In this document: one piece after another, positions 7,412-15,241 of the stretch
Layout: every line of letters starts with the position of its first letter
Position numbering within the stretch: position 1 is the first letter of the stretch
DNA from: CAKUFA01 sp963646285
GTDB lineage: Bacteria; Bacillota; Clostridia; Christensenellales; Aristaeellaceae
DNA: 47,134 nucleotides
NCBI GenBank assembly: GCA_963646285.1
Contig: CAVIWF010000015.1
Location: 1 to 47,134, forward strand
Reading direction: 5' to 3'
The notes under the pieces: generated by a model
Seen by the model: the letters and a program-made list of their open reading frames with translations, nothing else
What the model was told of the DNA's origin: nothing
Database searches by the model: none
Translations under genes and position numbers: made by a program

Positions 7412-7440
7412 TTGACTTTTTGTCCAGGAAAAGATACAAT
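7412..7440 (+). promoter_or_regulatory. Promoter of the 7464 gene
   Basis: TTGACT (7412-7417), 17-base spacer, TACAAT (7435-7440), 23 bases before the start codon. Confidence 0.8.
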
Positions 7441-7463
7441 TAAGACAAGAAGGAGGTGCTGAT

Positions 7464-7997
7464 ATGACCAATATTGTTCTGACAGGAGACCATGCCGGAA
7501 AGCTTGTGCTGGAAACTGCCGAAGCCTTATCCATGCCGGTTGCCGGCTACGAACTGCGCCCCTTCGCCGTCAATGGACGGATCAAGGGGAAAATGATCCA
7601 CCTGTTTCAAACCCCCGGCGGAGAGATGGCCAATGACATTCCCTGCCTGCTTTTCCTTGGAGAAGGCAAGCAGATTCAGGTGCAGGATGCCTTTGAGGAG
7701 CTGGCCGTGAAAGCCCTCCGCCAGGGCATCAGCCAGCAGGCCTTAATCCTTGCCGATGGCATAACAGCCGAGGTGCTGAACCTGCCTGCCTTCCGTCAAG
7801 GGGTGGAAGCCTGCCTGCAAAGCCCCTGCGGCATCGTGCTGTGTGCCGAGGAAACCGCAGTTCCTGCACTGAAGGCGCTCCACGGCGGTGAAGGTCTTCA
7901 GGTTTTCTCCGCAGAGGATCCTAACATTTCTCTGGAGCTGCAAAATGAGCTGTGCAGCCTTGCAAGAAAAACCCGTCATCAAACGTTTTATTGGTAG
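7464..7997 (+). CDS. NTPase_1/THEP1-like protein with degenerate P-loop
   Basis: A 177-residue protein. The N-terminus reads IVLTGDHAGKLVLETAEAL, then PVAGYELRPFAVNGRIKGKMIHLF. This matches the order of the nucleoside-triphosphatase THEP1 family: a P-loop strand and helix, then a (G/A)GY.....nGr..G strand. The P-loop is TGDHAGKL rather than GxxGxGK(S/T), so the GK pair survives but the glycine pattern and the Ser/Thr are lost; NTP hydrolysis is doubtful. The later CGIVLCAEE and SAEDPNISLELQNEL fit the family's C-terminal region. AGAAGGAGGT precedes the ATG. A hairpin (7994-8018) overlaps the stop codon. The family link is a moderate-confidence inference; the function is unknown. Confidence 0.5.
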   Translation: MTNIVLTGDHAGKLVLETAEALSMPVAGYELRPFAVNGRIKGKMIHLFQTPGGEMANDIPCLLFLGEGKQIQVQDAFEELAVKALRQGISQQALILADGITAEVLNLPAFRQGVEACLQSPCGIVLCAEETAVPALKALHGGEGLQVFSAEDPNISLELQNELCSLARKTRHQTFYW

Positions 7998-8043
7998 AAC
8001 CTGCTCGGCAGGCTCTACGGAACCGAAAAGGAGGAGGATCACC

Positions 8044-8415
8044 ATGAGTGAACTGTTGAATCTTGTGAAAGACGTTGTCTATGGTGCCGTCGGTGCTGTA
8101 GCCACGGTTGTGGAAAAGAGCGGGGATATTGCCCAGGCCTGTGTGGAAAAGGGCAAGGAAACCGTTGAGCAGGGCCGTGCCACGGCTGAAGAGCTGAAGC
8201 GCAAGTGGCAGGAGTCCTGTGAAGCCTCCGCTCAGGAAGAGGAGATTGATGTATCTGCCATGACGGCAGAGGAACGTGAAGCACTGCGCAAGAAGCTGGA
8301 TGAGGCCGACGCTGCCTCCTGCCCCTGCTGCTGCCATGAAGCAGAGGAAGAACAGACCGATGAGGTGCAGACCCTGGAAGATGAAGCAGCCGCCACGGAG
8401 GAAGAAAACGGCTGA
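8044..8415 (+). CDS. Small acidic helical protein, function unknown
   Basis: A 123-residue protein. The first half is an amphipathic helix with an Ala/Val-rich start (LVKDVVYGAVGAVATVVEKS) and a charged stretch GKETVEQGRATAEELKRKW, loosely like phasin or YtxH-type helical proteins. The second half is very acidic, with a CPCCCHEAEEE cluster that could bind a metal. There is no signal peptide. The frame is open upstream, but the ATG at 8044 has AAAGGAGGAGG directly before it. It follows the NTPase-like gene by 46 bases and was probably transcribed with it. I do not recognise a named family. Confidence 0.6.
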   Translation: MSELLNLVKDVVYGAVGAVATVVEKSGDIAQACVEKGKETVEQGRATAEELKRKWQESCEASAQEEEIDVSAMTAEEREALRKKLDEADAASCPCCCHEAEEEQTDEVQTLEDEAAATEEENG

Positions 8416-8458
8416 TCCCCAGCATGGTAACAAAAAGTGCGCCTTGTGCAAATACCAT

Positions 8459-8486
8459 GCAGGAGAAATTCATCTTTTGTCGAAAT
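8459..8486 (+). promoter_or_regulatory. Candidate sigma-H-type promoter of hpf
   Basis: GCAGGAGAA, an 11-base spacer and GTCGAAAT, close to the Bacillus sigma-H consensus (RnAGGAwWW, 11-12, RnnGAAT) with one mismatch in each element. Stationary-phase control would suit a hibernation factor. No sigma-A-like promoter was seen here. Confidence 0.3.
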
Positions 8487-8511
8487 AGTACAACACAAAG
8501 GAAGAAAGGAT

Positions 8512-8573
8512 GGTGATGCCCATGGCCCAGCAGGAGTCCAGTGAACAGACTCATGGGCGGAGGAACGCCCAAA
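8512..8573 (+). ncRNA. Structured leader before hpf
   Basis: CCCATG pairs with CATGGG around an inner GAGTC/GACTC hairpin, followed directly by GGGCG-GAGGAA-CGCCC. The leader sits where clostridial raiA-motif RNAs occur, upstream of hpf, but I cannot confirm that it is one. Confidence 0.35.
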
Positions 8574-8596
8574 TAATCTGAAGGAGCTTATGTTTT

Positions 8597-9139
8597 ATGA
8601 AGATGACGATCAATGCTCGGAATATGACCATTTCCCCCAAGGTGACGGAACGTATCGAAAAGAAGGCTGCCAAGATGAGCCGCTATCTTTTGCCGGATAC
8701 GGAAATGCAGGTGCGTATGCGCAAGGAAAAGGATGGTCTCCGTGTGGTTGAAATCACAGTGCCCATGGGCAACGGAGTCATTCTTCGCTCGGAAGCAAGT
8801 GCGCCGGATAACCTGTTCCTGGCCATTGACCAGGCGCTGGCCAAGATGGAACGTCAGATCCATCGGCACCGCACCAAGCTGAGCAGGCACCTCCGTGAAG
8901 ACGCCTTCCGTGAAGAGCCTGAGTACATTGAGGAAGATGGGGATGAAGAAGAAGAGGAACGCAAGGTCGTTCGGTTTAAGACCTTCCCCGTTCGTCCTAT
9001 GTCTGTAGAAGATGCAGCCGTAGAGATGGAAATGCTGGGTCACAACTTCTTCGTCTTTGTGAATGTGGACACCGACCGGACCAATGTGCTTTATCTGCGC
9101 AAGGACGGCAATTTGGGTCTGCTGGAGCCTGAAGCCTGA
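8597..9139 (+). CDS. hpf: Ribosome hibernation promoting factor, long form
   Basis: A 180-residue cytoplasmic protein that pairs 70S ribosomes into inactive 100S dimers in slow growth. The N-terminal domain (about 1-100) has the S30AE/YfiA fold pattern: KMTINARNMTISPKVTERIEKKAAK, then VEITVPMGNGVILRSEA and the basic helix RQIHRHRTKLSRH. An acidic linker (EEDGDEEEEERK) leads to the dimerisation domain with FPVRPMSVEDAAVEMEMLGHNFFVF and LRKDGNLGLLEP, diagnostic of the long form. GAAGGAG precedes the start. It is a single-gene unit with a strong terminator behind it. Confidence 0.96.
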   Translation: MKMTINARNMTISPKVTERIEKKAAKMSRYLLPDTEMQVRMRKEKDGLRVVEITVPMGNGVILRSEASAPDNLFLAIDQALAKMERQIHRHRTKLSRHLREDAFREEPEYIEEDGDEEEEERKVVRFKTFPVRPMSVEDAAVEMEMLGHNFFVFVNVDTDRTNVLYLRKDGNLGLLEPEA

Positions 9140-9192
9140 GCATTGGCATAAGGATTCCCCGATACGGTTTATGATGCTATGATTTATTCCGG

Positions 9193-9227
9193 CCGTTCCC
9201 TTTTGCGAGGGAACGGTCTTTTTGTTT
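9193..9227 (+). terminator. Terminator of hpf
   Basis: Perfect 8-bp arms CCGTTCCC (9193-9200) and GGGAACGG (9209-9216), followed by TCTTTTTGTTT. Confidence 0.9.
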
Positions 9228-9331
9228 GTCTGCATGCTCCTCTTTTCATGTGGAAAAACAGCAAGAAGCCGACCAAATCGTGAAAATGAACAGAATTGTT
9301 CATCATGGGGTCAGTTTTTTTGGAAAAACCC

Positions 9332-9360
9332 TTCTCAAACCATGAAAATTGCGTTATAAT
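9332..9360 (+). promoter_or_regulatory. Promoter of the PRPP synthetase operon
   Basis: TTCTCA (9332-9337), 17 bases, TATAAT (9355-9360). It overlaps the in-frame TTG at 9349, which therefore cannot be the start codon. Confidence 0.65.
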
Positions 9361-9396
9361 CAAGGACGGAAAATCCAAGCGGAAGAGGTTGATGGC

Positions 9397-10614
9397 GTGA
9401 CTGATTTTGTGAGCACTTGGAATTCTGACTCTTTTTTGACCTACCCGGTGGGACCTCTGGGACTGATTGCCATGCAAGGCACCGAGGAAATCGGCGAAAA
9501 GGTTAACCAGTGGCTGCTCAAGTGGCGTTCCCATACGGAAGAATCCATGCCCGACATGGCAACTGCCCCGGGTCTGGAACGGCAAGACTTTCTCATTAAA
9601 ACAGTGTGCCCCCGTTTCAGCAACGGCGAAGGCAAGGGCATGATCAAAGAAAGCGTCCGCGGCCTGGATCTCTATATCCTGTGCGATGTGGGCGCTTATA
9701 ACTGCACGTACAACATGTACGGCAAAGAAGTGCCCATGAGCCCGGACGAACACTTCATGGATCTGAAGCGTTTGATCGCTGCCATCGGCGGCAAGGCCAA
9801 GCGCATCACCGTCATCATGCCCATGCTTTACGAAGGACGGCAGCACCGCCGCTCTTCCCGTGAAAGTCTGGACTGTGCCATGGCTTTGCAGGATCTGGAG
9901 CACATGGGTGTGAGCAACATCATCACCTTTGACGCCCATGACCCCCGCGTACAGAACGCCATCCCTACCACCTGCGGTTTTGAATCCGTGATGCCTTCCT
10001 ACCAGATTTTCAAGGCATTGCTCCGCAACGATCATGATCTGCACATTGAAAAGGATCATATGATGGTGGTCAGCCCGGATGAAGGCGCTATCGATCGGAA
10101 CATTTTCTACGCCTCCGTGTTGGGGCTGGATATGGGTCTGTTCTACAAGCGACGTGATTACACCCGCATTGTGAACGGCCGCAACCCCATTGTTGCCCAT
10201 GAATACCTGGGTTCCTCTGTGGAAGGCAAGGATATTCTGGTGGCAGACGACATCATCGCTTCTGGCGAGTCCGTCATTGACCTGGCTCGTGAGCTGAAGA
10301 AGCGGAAGGCAAACCGCATCTTTGCGGCAGCTACCTTCGCCCTGTTCACCAACGGCATTGACGCCTATAACAAGGCCTATGAGGACGGCATCATCGACCG
10401 GGTCATTTCCACCAACCTGACCTATCGCCGTCCTGAACTGAAGTCTGCACCCTGGTTTGTGGAAGCGGACATGAGCAAGTACATTTCCTACATCATTGCC
10501 ACGCTGAACCACGACCGTTCCCTGAGCAATCTGCTCAATCCCTACGACCGGCTGCATAAGCTGATGGGCAAGTACAACGCAGAGCAGGCAGCCAACGGCG
10601 TACGGCTGGTGTAA
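9397..10614 (+). CDS. prs: Ribose-phosphate diphosphokinase (PRPP synthetase) family
   Basis: Makes PRPP from ribose 5-phosphate and ATP for nucleotide, His and Trp synthesis; 405 residues, longer than the classical form of about 315. The first phosphoribosyltransferase-like half has VIMPMLYEGRQHRR.SRESLD and the DAHD segment that aligns with the catalytic DLH region. The second half has the PRPP loop ILVADDIIASGES, a variant of VDDiidTGgT. A C-terminal extension ends in LNPYDRLHKLMGKYNA. GTG at 9397 is chosen because AGAGG lies 8 bases upstream and an earlier in-frame TTG falls inside the promoter. It heads an operon with a GNAT enzyme (4-base gap). The family is clear; equivalence to housekeeping Prs is likely but not proven. 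Confidence 0.85.
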   Translation: MTDFVSTWNSDSFLTYPVGPLGLIAMQGTEEIGEKVNQWLLKWRSHTEESMPDMATAPGLERQDFLIKTVCPRFSNGEGKGMIKESVRGLDLYILCDVGAYNCTYNMYGKEVPMSPDEHFMDLKRLIAAIGGKAKRITVIMPMLYEGRQHRRSSRESLDCAMALQDLEHMGVSNIITFDAHDPRVQNAIPTTCGFESVMPSYQIFKALLRNDHDLHIEKDHMMVVSPDEGAIDRNIFYASVLGLDMGLFYKRRDYTRIVNGRNPIVAHEYLGSSVEGKDILVADDIIASGESVIDLARELKKRKANRIFAAATFALFTNGIDAYNKAYEDGIIDRVISTNLTYRRPELKSAPWFVEADMSKYISYIIATLNHDRSLSNLLNPYDRLHKLMGKYNAEQAANGVRLV

Positions 10615-10618
10615 GAAC

Positions 10619-11128
10619 GTGGATACAATCATTCGTCCTGCCGTGGCAGAGGATCAGGCGGCGCTGGCCAGCATCAAAACGATCTATGTGCAGAGCTTGT
10701 ACCGGGGCATTGTTTCCCAGCAGGAGCTGCAGCAGATGGATCCCAAGGCCTATCAAGGCGTGATTGCTTCAGCCATCGAAGCCCCCGGGCGGCAGGTGCT
10801 GGTCATGGAACAGCAGGGCACCGTTGTGGCCTATGCGATTTTCGGTGCTGATCCGGAAGAAGCAGGGTTCGGCATGGTTTTTGATACCGCCTTTGCCATC
10901 AAGTGCAACCGGCAGAGCCACAATCAGCTGATGACCGCCGTGCTTGCCCAGCTGCGTGAAGCTGGCATGGAGCAGGTGCATTTCTGGCAGCTGCGGGAGA
11001 ATTTCTACGTGCGCTACCAGCTTGAAAGCTTTGGCTTTAAGGAAGAGAACCTGCTGCGCACGGTGGAAATCGGCAACCGTCAGGCTCAGCTGGTGCGCTA
11101 CCTGTACATCGATAAGCGTAAGGGGTGA
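10619..11128 (+). CDS. GNAT family N-acetyltransferase
   Basis: A 169-residue enzyme of the acetyl-CoA-dependent GNAT fold. It begins IIRPAVAEDQAAL, has the central VVAYAIFGADPEE strand, the AIKCNRQSHNQLM helix region and a C-terminal ..RYQLESFGFKEENL typical of GNATs (YerfGF). The substrate cannot be told. The start is GTG, four bases after the PRPP synthetase stop, so translation is probably coupled. Its end overlaps a GTG in the next frame. Confidence 0.8.
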   Translation: MDTIIRPAVAEDQAALASIKTIYVQSLYRGIVSQQELQQMDPKAYQGVIASAIEAPGRQVLVMEQQGTVVAYAIFGADPEEAGFGMVFDTAFAIKCNRQSHNQLMTAVLAQLREAGMEQVHFWQLRENFYVRYQLESFGFKEENLLRTVEIGNRQAQLVRYLYIDKRKG

Positions 11129-11133
11129 GCACC

Positions 11134-11529
11134 ATGGCACAACCTGTACTGCTGGCTTTCAATTTCGCCGATGAACGGCTGCAATGCTTGCGCAGGATCT
11201 GCGTGAGCAAACATATCCGGTTGATGGAAAAGCCTGTGGAAGAAGCCTCCAAGCCCCTTGGGGTTTTCTTCGGTATGACCTCTGGTGCAGCGGAAGCCGA
11301 TACGGTTCCTGCCTTTTCTGACGAGGTACTGGTGATGCATGGCTTCACCCCCGGCGGGATGAACGCCTTCCTCCAAGCATGGCGGCAGGCAGGGCAGTCC
11401 CCCATTCGGTTGAAGGCGGCTCTTACGCCCACCAACCTGAGTTGGACGGTGGTACAGCTTCATGAGGAGCTTCTGAAAGAAGATCATGCCATGCAGCAGC
11501 ATGAAGGTTCTGTTCATCAAAATGCATAA
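11134..11529 (+). CDS. DUF3783 family protein
   Basis: A 131-residue cytoplasmic protein. The C-terminal part EVLVMHGFTPGGMNAFLQAW, followed by PIRLKAALTPTNLSWTVVQLHEEL, is the DUF3783 signature. The N-terminal half is a short alpha/beta region without recognised motifs. The ATG at 11134 has AGGGG eight bases upstream; the GTG at 11125, which overlaps the previous stop, is less likely. It is the last gene of the operon, before a bidirectional terminator. Function unknown. Confidence 0.8.
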   Translation: MAQPVLLAFNFADERLQCLRRICVSKHIRLMEKPVEEASKPLGVFFGMTSGAAEADTVPAFSDEVLVMHGFTPGGMNAFLQAWRQAGQSPIRLKAALTPTNLSWTVVQLHEELLKEDHAMQQHEGSVHQNA

Positions 11530-11533
11530 ACAT

Positions 11534-11574
11534 AAGAAAGCCCGGTGAGGAGTCACTCCCCACCGGGCTTTCTT
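11534..11574. terminator. Bidirectional terminator
   Basis: A long inverted repeat AAGAAAGCCCGGTG.../...CACCGGGCTTTCTT, with an inner GGAGT/ACTCC. It serves the DUF3783 gene on the plus strand and the P-type ATPase gene on the minus strand. Confidence 0.93.
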
Positions 11575-11580
11575 GTTGGG

Positions 11581-13962
11581 TCACGCCTGTTTCAGTCGCT
11601 TCTTTTCCAGATGGCGGTTCAATCCTTTCCGCAGCAGCACCATCACCAAGGCCGAAGCCACCTGCACCGTCGTCAGCACCAGCCATGCCCGTGGTGTCAG
11701 TGCGAAAACGTCGATGAGGAATGTTTTCCCGGCGAAGAGTACTGCGCCGGAAAAGCCAAGCGTCATAACACCCAGCAAAATGCCCCGCATCAGCGTAAAG
11801 GGCAGGCAAACCGAGGTAAGCACCATGAGCCCCACCGTGCCGGCAGCAATGGTAGCCATGGTGGACACTGCCGTGGCATTGTGCCCGAAGTGTGCCATGA
11901 CCATGGCAGCAATGGCGCACAGGGTTACCCCTGCTGCACCGGGAATCGCATTGCGCATAACCGTTTCCAGAAACTTGCCCTGCACCCGTTCCCGGTTAGG
12001 TTCCAGTGCCAGGAAGAAGGTGGGGATGCCGATGGTTACAGAGGAAATCAGCGTCAGCTGAATGGGCTGGAAAGGATAGTTCAGCGGGAACAGCAGGGTA
12101 ATGACGCTGAGGGCGAAGGAATACAGCGTCTTCACCAGAAACAGGGAGGCGGCACGGGTAATATTGTTGATCACCCGTCGACCTTCATCCACCACCAGAG
12201 GCAGGGAGGCAAAGTCCGCATTCAACAGGGTCAGCTGGGCAGCATGCTTTGCTGCATCTGCACCGCCTGCCATGGCAATGGAGCAATCCGCCGTCTTCAG
12301 TGCCGGAATATCATTAACGCCGTCGCCAGTCATGGCCACGCTGTGACCAAGGCTCTTCAAGGCTTCCACCAGCTGCTTTTTCTGCATGGGTGTTACACGG
12401 CCGAAAACCGTATATTTTTCGGCAGCGTCCCGGAGCTGGCTTTCGGTGGTCAGGGTCGTGGCATCCACCCAGCGATCCCAGCCTTCCAGCTGTACACGCT
12501 TGGCAATGGAGGACACAGTTCGGGGATCGTCACCGCTGATGACCTTAATGGTCACCCCCTGCTGGCGGAAATAGGCCAGGGTGTCTGCCGCATTCTCCCG
12601 CAGGGCATCGCTCAGGCAGATCAAGCCCAGCACCTGCGTCACGGGGGGCGCATCCTCTTCCGTAACGCAGCCTTCTGCCCGTGCCAGCACCAGCACCCGA
12701 TATCCATCCGCCGTATAAGCGTCAATGTTTTGGCGCAGATCGTCAGGGAAATGGTCTTCCAGCACAAAGCTGGGTGCGCCCAGAATCAGCGTGTCCCCTT
12801 CCGGGAAGGACACCGCTGATTTCTTCCGCTTGGAAGAAAAGGGCAGGATGCCAATGGGGCTGACACTTTCCGGCTTGACTGCATCTGCCATGGCCTTCAA
12901 GGTGCCGTTGCTGGTTTCAAATGCGCCAAGGAATCTGGCAAGGGAGGAGCGGAGGGTTCCTTCATCCCCATCCACAGGGATCAGCTTTTCCAGCTGCATT
13001 TCTCCTTTGGTGATGGTGCCTGTCTTATCCAGACACAGCACATCCACCCGTGCCAGGGTTTCAATGCCGTACAGCTCCTGCACCAGGGTTTGGTGCCGCC
13101 CCAGCTTCACCACGCCTACTGCCAGTGCCACACTGGTCAGCAGAATCAATCCTTCGGGAATCATGCCAATCATGGCGGCAACGGTGGAAGGAATGGCCGC
13201 CGTCAGGGCTGCATGGTTCAGGAAGTATTGCTTGCAGAACAGCAGCAGCCCCATGGGCACCAGTATAACGCTGATGCGGCGGACAAGCCGGTTCAGCTCC
13301 GTCATCAACACGGAATTGGGACGCTTGATGGCCTTGGCTTCCCGGGTCAGTTCAGCGGCATAGCTGGCCGAACCCACATGCACAAGCTGGGCAACGAATT
13401 TGCCTTCGGTAATGTAGCTGCCGGACATGAGCCAGTCCCCGGCATGCTTCCCAATGGCGTCGCTTTCGCCGGTCAAAAGGGACTCGTTTGCCGCACCGCC
13501 GCCCGAGCGGACAATGGCATCCGCCAGCACCTGATCTCCTGCCCGGAGTACCACCAAATCATCCTGCACCAGTTCGTCCGGCGTGCAGGTGACTTCTTCG
13601 CCATTGCGAATGGCATGGGCCTGAGGGGCATTGAGCAGCTGCAGCTTTTCAATGGTGCGCTTGGCTCGCAGCTCCTGTATGGTACCGATGAGGGTGTTGG
13701 AAAACACCACCCCCAAGAACAGCATATTGCGGTAGGAGCCTACCAGCAGCAAGCAGGCTGCCAAGGCAAAGTTCAGCAAATTAAACAGAGTGAAGAAGTT
13801 GCTCATCAGAATCTGCCAAACAGATTTCCCCGAATCTGCCTTCACCTTGTTGGAAAGCCCGTCCCGCTGACGGGTCGTCACCTCATCCGTTGTCAGTCCT
13901 GTATCCGGCGTGGGAACATAGTTTTCCGGCGTGCCGGAAGGAATTTGCAGTCTTTCTGCCAT
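11581..13962 (-). CDS. Cation-translocating P-type ATPase
   Basis: A membrane ion pump of the P-type family, 793 residues. It has the actuator TGES (about 163), the membrane helix IPEGLILLTSVALAVG, the phosphorylation site DKTGT (about 310) and the hinge TGDGVNDIPAL (about 545). Six C-terminal hydrophobic segments complete the membrane domain. There is no N-terminal CxxC heavy-metal domain and the M4 motif is PEGL, not CPC, so a heavy-metal exporter is unlikely; the overall layout is closer to Ca/Mg-type pumps. The ion cannot be named. ATG at 13962 is chosen because GGAGGT lies just upstream, inside the longer frame from 13974. It is a single-gene unit. Confidence 0.88.
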   Translation of the reverse strand: MAERLQIPSGTPENYVPTPDTGLTTDEVTTRQRDGLSNKVKADSGKSVWQILMSNFFTLFNLLNFALAACLLLVGSYRNMLFLGVVFSNTLIGTIQELRAKRTIEKLQLLNAPQAHAIRNGEEVTCTPDELVQDDLVVLRAGDQVLADAIVRSGGGAANESLLTGESDAIGKHAGDWLMSGSYITEGKFVAQLVHVGSASYAAELTREAKAIKRPNSVLMTELNRLVRRISVILVPMGLLLFCKQYFLNHAALTAAIPSTVAAMIGMIPEGLILLTSVALAVGVVKLGRHQTLVQELYGIETLARVDVLCLDKTGTITKGEMQLEKLIPVDGDEGTLRSSLARFLGAFETSNGTLKAMADAVKPESVSPIGILPFSSKRKKSAVSFPEGDTLILGAPSFVLEDHFPDDLRQNIDAYTADGYRVLVLARAEGCVTEEDAPPVTQVLGLICLSDALRENAADTLAYFRQQGVTIKVISGDDPRTVSSIAKRVQLEGWDRWVDATTLTTESQLRDAAEKYTVFGRVTPMQKKQLVEALKSLGHSVAMTGDGVNDIPALKTADCSIAMAGGADAAKHAAQLTLLNADFASLPLVVDEGRRVINNITRAASLFLVKTLYSFALSVITLLFPLNYPFQPIQLTLISSVTIGIPTFFLALEPNRERVQGKFLETVMRNAIPGAAGVTLCAIAAMVMAHFGHNATAVSTMATIAAGTVGLMVLTSVCLPFTLMRGILLGVMTLGFSGAVLFAGKTFLIDVFALTPRAWLVLTTVQVASALVMVLLRKGLNRHLEKKRLKQA

Positions 13963-13997
13963 GCAGACCTCCATGCCTACGCAAACTTATTAAGAGG

Positions 13998-14026
13998 AGT
14001 ATAACACCTTTGACCGGGATTATCCA
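13998..14026 (-). promoter_or_regulatory. Promoter of the P-type ATPase gene
   Basis: On the minus strand TGGATA (14021-14026), 17 bases, TATACT (13998-14003). Confidence 0.6.
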
Positions 14027-14062
14027 GCAGAGAATTGTAAAATATTACGATTGCCACAGTAA

Positions 14063-14104
14063 AACAGAGCTGCACCGGAAAACGTCCCCGAAAGCAGCTC
14101 CGTT
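14063..14104 (-). terminator. Terminator of pfkA
   Basis: The arms AACAGAGCTGC (14063-14073) and GCAGCTCCGTT (14094-14104) pair with one G-T wobble. TTTTA follows on the minus strand. Confidence 0.7.
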
Positions 14105-14120
14105 GGATTTGAAAATTCCC

Positions 14121-15170
14121 TTACAGGGTATTCACCAGATCATACAAGTCCCGGCGGAACTCTCTTTTTGCTTGCAGTGCCTTTTCAATCGGCATATAAA
14201 ACACCTTGCCCTGATGGACGCCAATCACCTGATTGCTGATGCCGTCCCGGAGCAGGCGCACCGCCAGATTTCCTGCTTCGAAGGCAAAGGCACTGTCCTT
14301 GGCCACCGGTTCCGCCCCTCGCTGGGTGTAGCCCACCACCGTTGCCCGTGCTTCTGCCATGCCGCACATCCGCTTGAGGATGGAGGCAAACCGGTTTGCG
14401 CTGATGGGTTCTCCTTCAAAGCACTGCTTGCCGTGACTGTTCAGGAAGGTATACATGTCAAAGGGTGCCATGGATTCCCAGCAGCCTTCAGCCACAACAA
14501 TGCTGGCCCTGGTATTCCCCTTGGCAATCAGTTTGTTCAGCCTTGCAGCCACCTCTTCCACCGACCAGGGCACTTCCGGCACCACAACGATTTCTGCCCC
14601 TGTGGCGCAGGCCGTCTTCAGCGCAATATCGCCACAGTGACGTCCCATGACCTCAATCACAGCCGGGCGGTCATGGCTGCGTGAGGTGGCCCGAATGGCA
14701 CGCACCGCCTCCGTGCAAACCTGCACCGCCGTTTCGAAGCCCAGGGTCATTTCCGTATAAGCCAGGTCATTATCAATGGTTCCCGGAATGCCAATGCAGG
14801 GAATGCCCAATTCGCACAGCCGCATGGCGCCCTGAAAGCTGCCGTCACCGCCAATGACCACCAAGCCGTCAATCTCCAAGTCCTGCAATGTTTTGACTGC
14901 AACAGCCTGCCACACAGGATCCAGAAATTCCTTGCATCGAGCTGTCCGCAGATAGGTGCCGGGCTGATCCGCAATATCCAGCACCGTATCCAGCACCATT
15001 TCCACCACATCGTCCCGCAGGTTGGTGCTCTTGCGCAGCAGCCCATTATAGCCCCGCTTGATACCGACCAAAGGCATCCCGTACAGGGATGCGCTTCTGG
15101 CAATGGACATCACAGCAGCGTTCATGCCCGGGCTGTCGCCGCCGCTGGTCAGCACGCCAATTTTCCGCAT
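14121..15170 (-). CDS. pfkA: ATP-dependent 6-phosphofructokinase
   Basis: Phosphorylates fructose 6-phosphate to the 1,6-bisphosphate, the committed step of glycolysis; 349 residues. It shows the nucleotide-binding GVLTSGGDSPGMN at the start, VVIGGDGSFQGA, the catalytic PGTIDND (Asp base), EVMGRHCGDIA and the late GYTQRGAEPVAKD. The GGDGS motif has Gly where PPi enzymes have Asp, supporting ATP as donor. ATG at 15170 is preferred to 15197, because AAGGAGGG lies directly upstream and MRKIGVLTSGG is the usual N-terminus. It lies downstream of a sugar importer, separated by a hairpin. Confidence 0.96.
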   Translation of the reverse strand: MRKIGVLTSGGDSPGMNAAVMSIARSASLYGMPLVGIKRGYNGLLRKSTNLRDDVVEMVLDTVLDIADQPGTYLRTARCKEFLDPVWQAVAVKTLQDLEIDGLVVIGGDGSFQGAMRLCELGIPCIGIPGTIDNDLAYTEMTLGFETAVQVCTEAVRAIRATSRSHDRPAVIEVMGRHCGDIALKTACATGAEIVVVPEVPWSVEEVAARLNKLIAKGNTRASIVVAEGCWESMAPFDMYTFLNSHGKQCFEGEPISANRFASILKRMCGMAEARATVVGYTQRGAEPVAKDSAFAFEAGNLAVRLLRDGISNQVIGVHQGKVFYMPIEKALQAKREFRRDLYDLVNTL

Positions 15171-15200
15171 AGAAGAACCCTCCTTGTCCCAATACACAAA

Positions 15201-15229
15201 GGGTCTGCCTCACAGCAGGGGGCAGACCC
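15201..15229 (-). terminator. Hairpin between the sugar importer and pfkA
   Basis: Perfect 9-bp arms GGGTCTGCC (15201-15209) and GGCAGACCC (15221-15229), followed by TTTG on the minus strand. Termination is likely but may leak into pfkA. Confidence 0.6.
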
Positions 15230-15241
15230 GAAGAAATACGC

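Noticed and set aside
9349..9396. An upstream TTG start for the PRPP synthetase.
   Set aside because: It lies inside the -10 region of the promoter; GTG at 9397 has a good ribosome-binding site.
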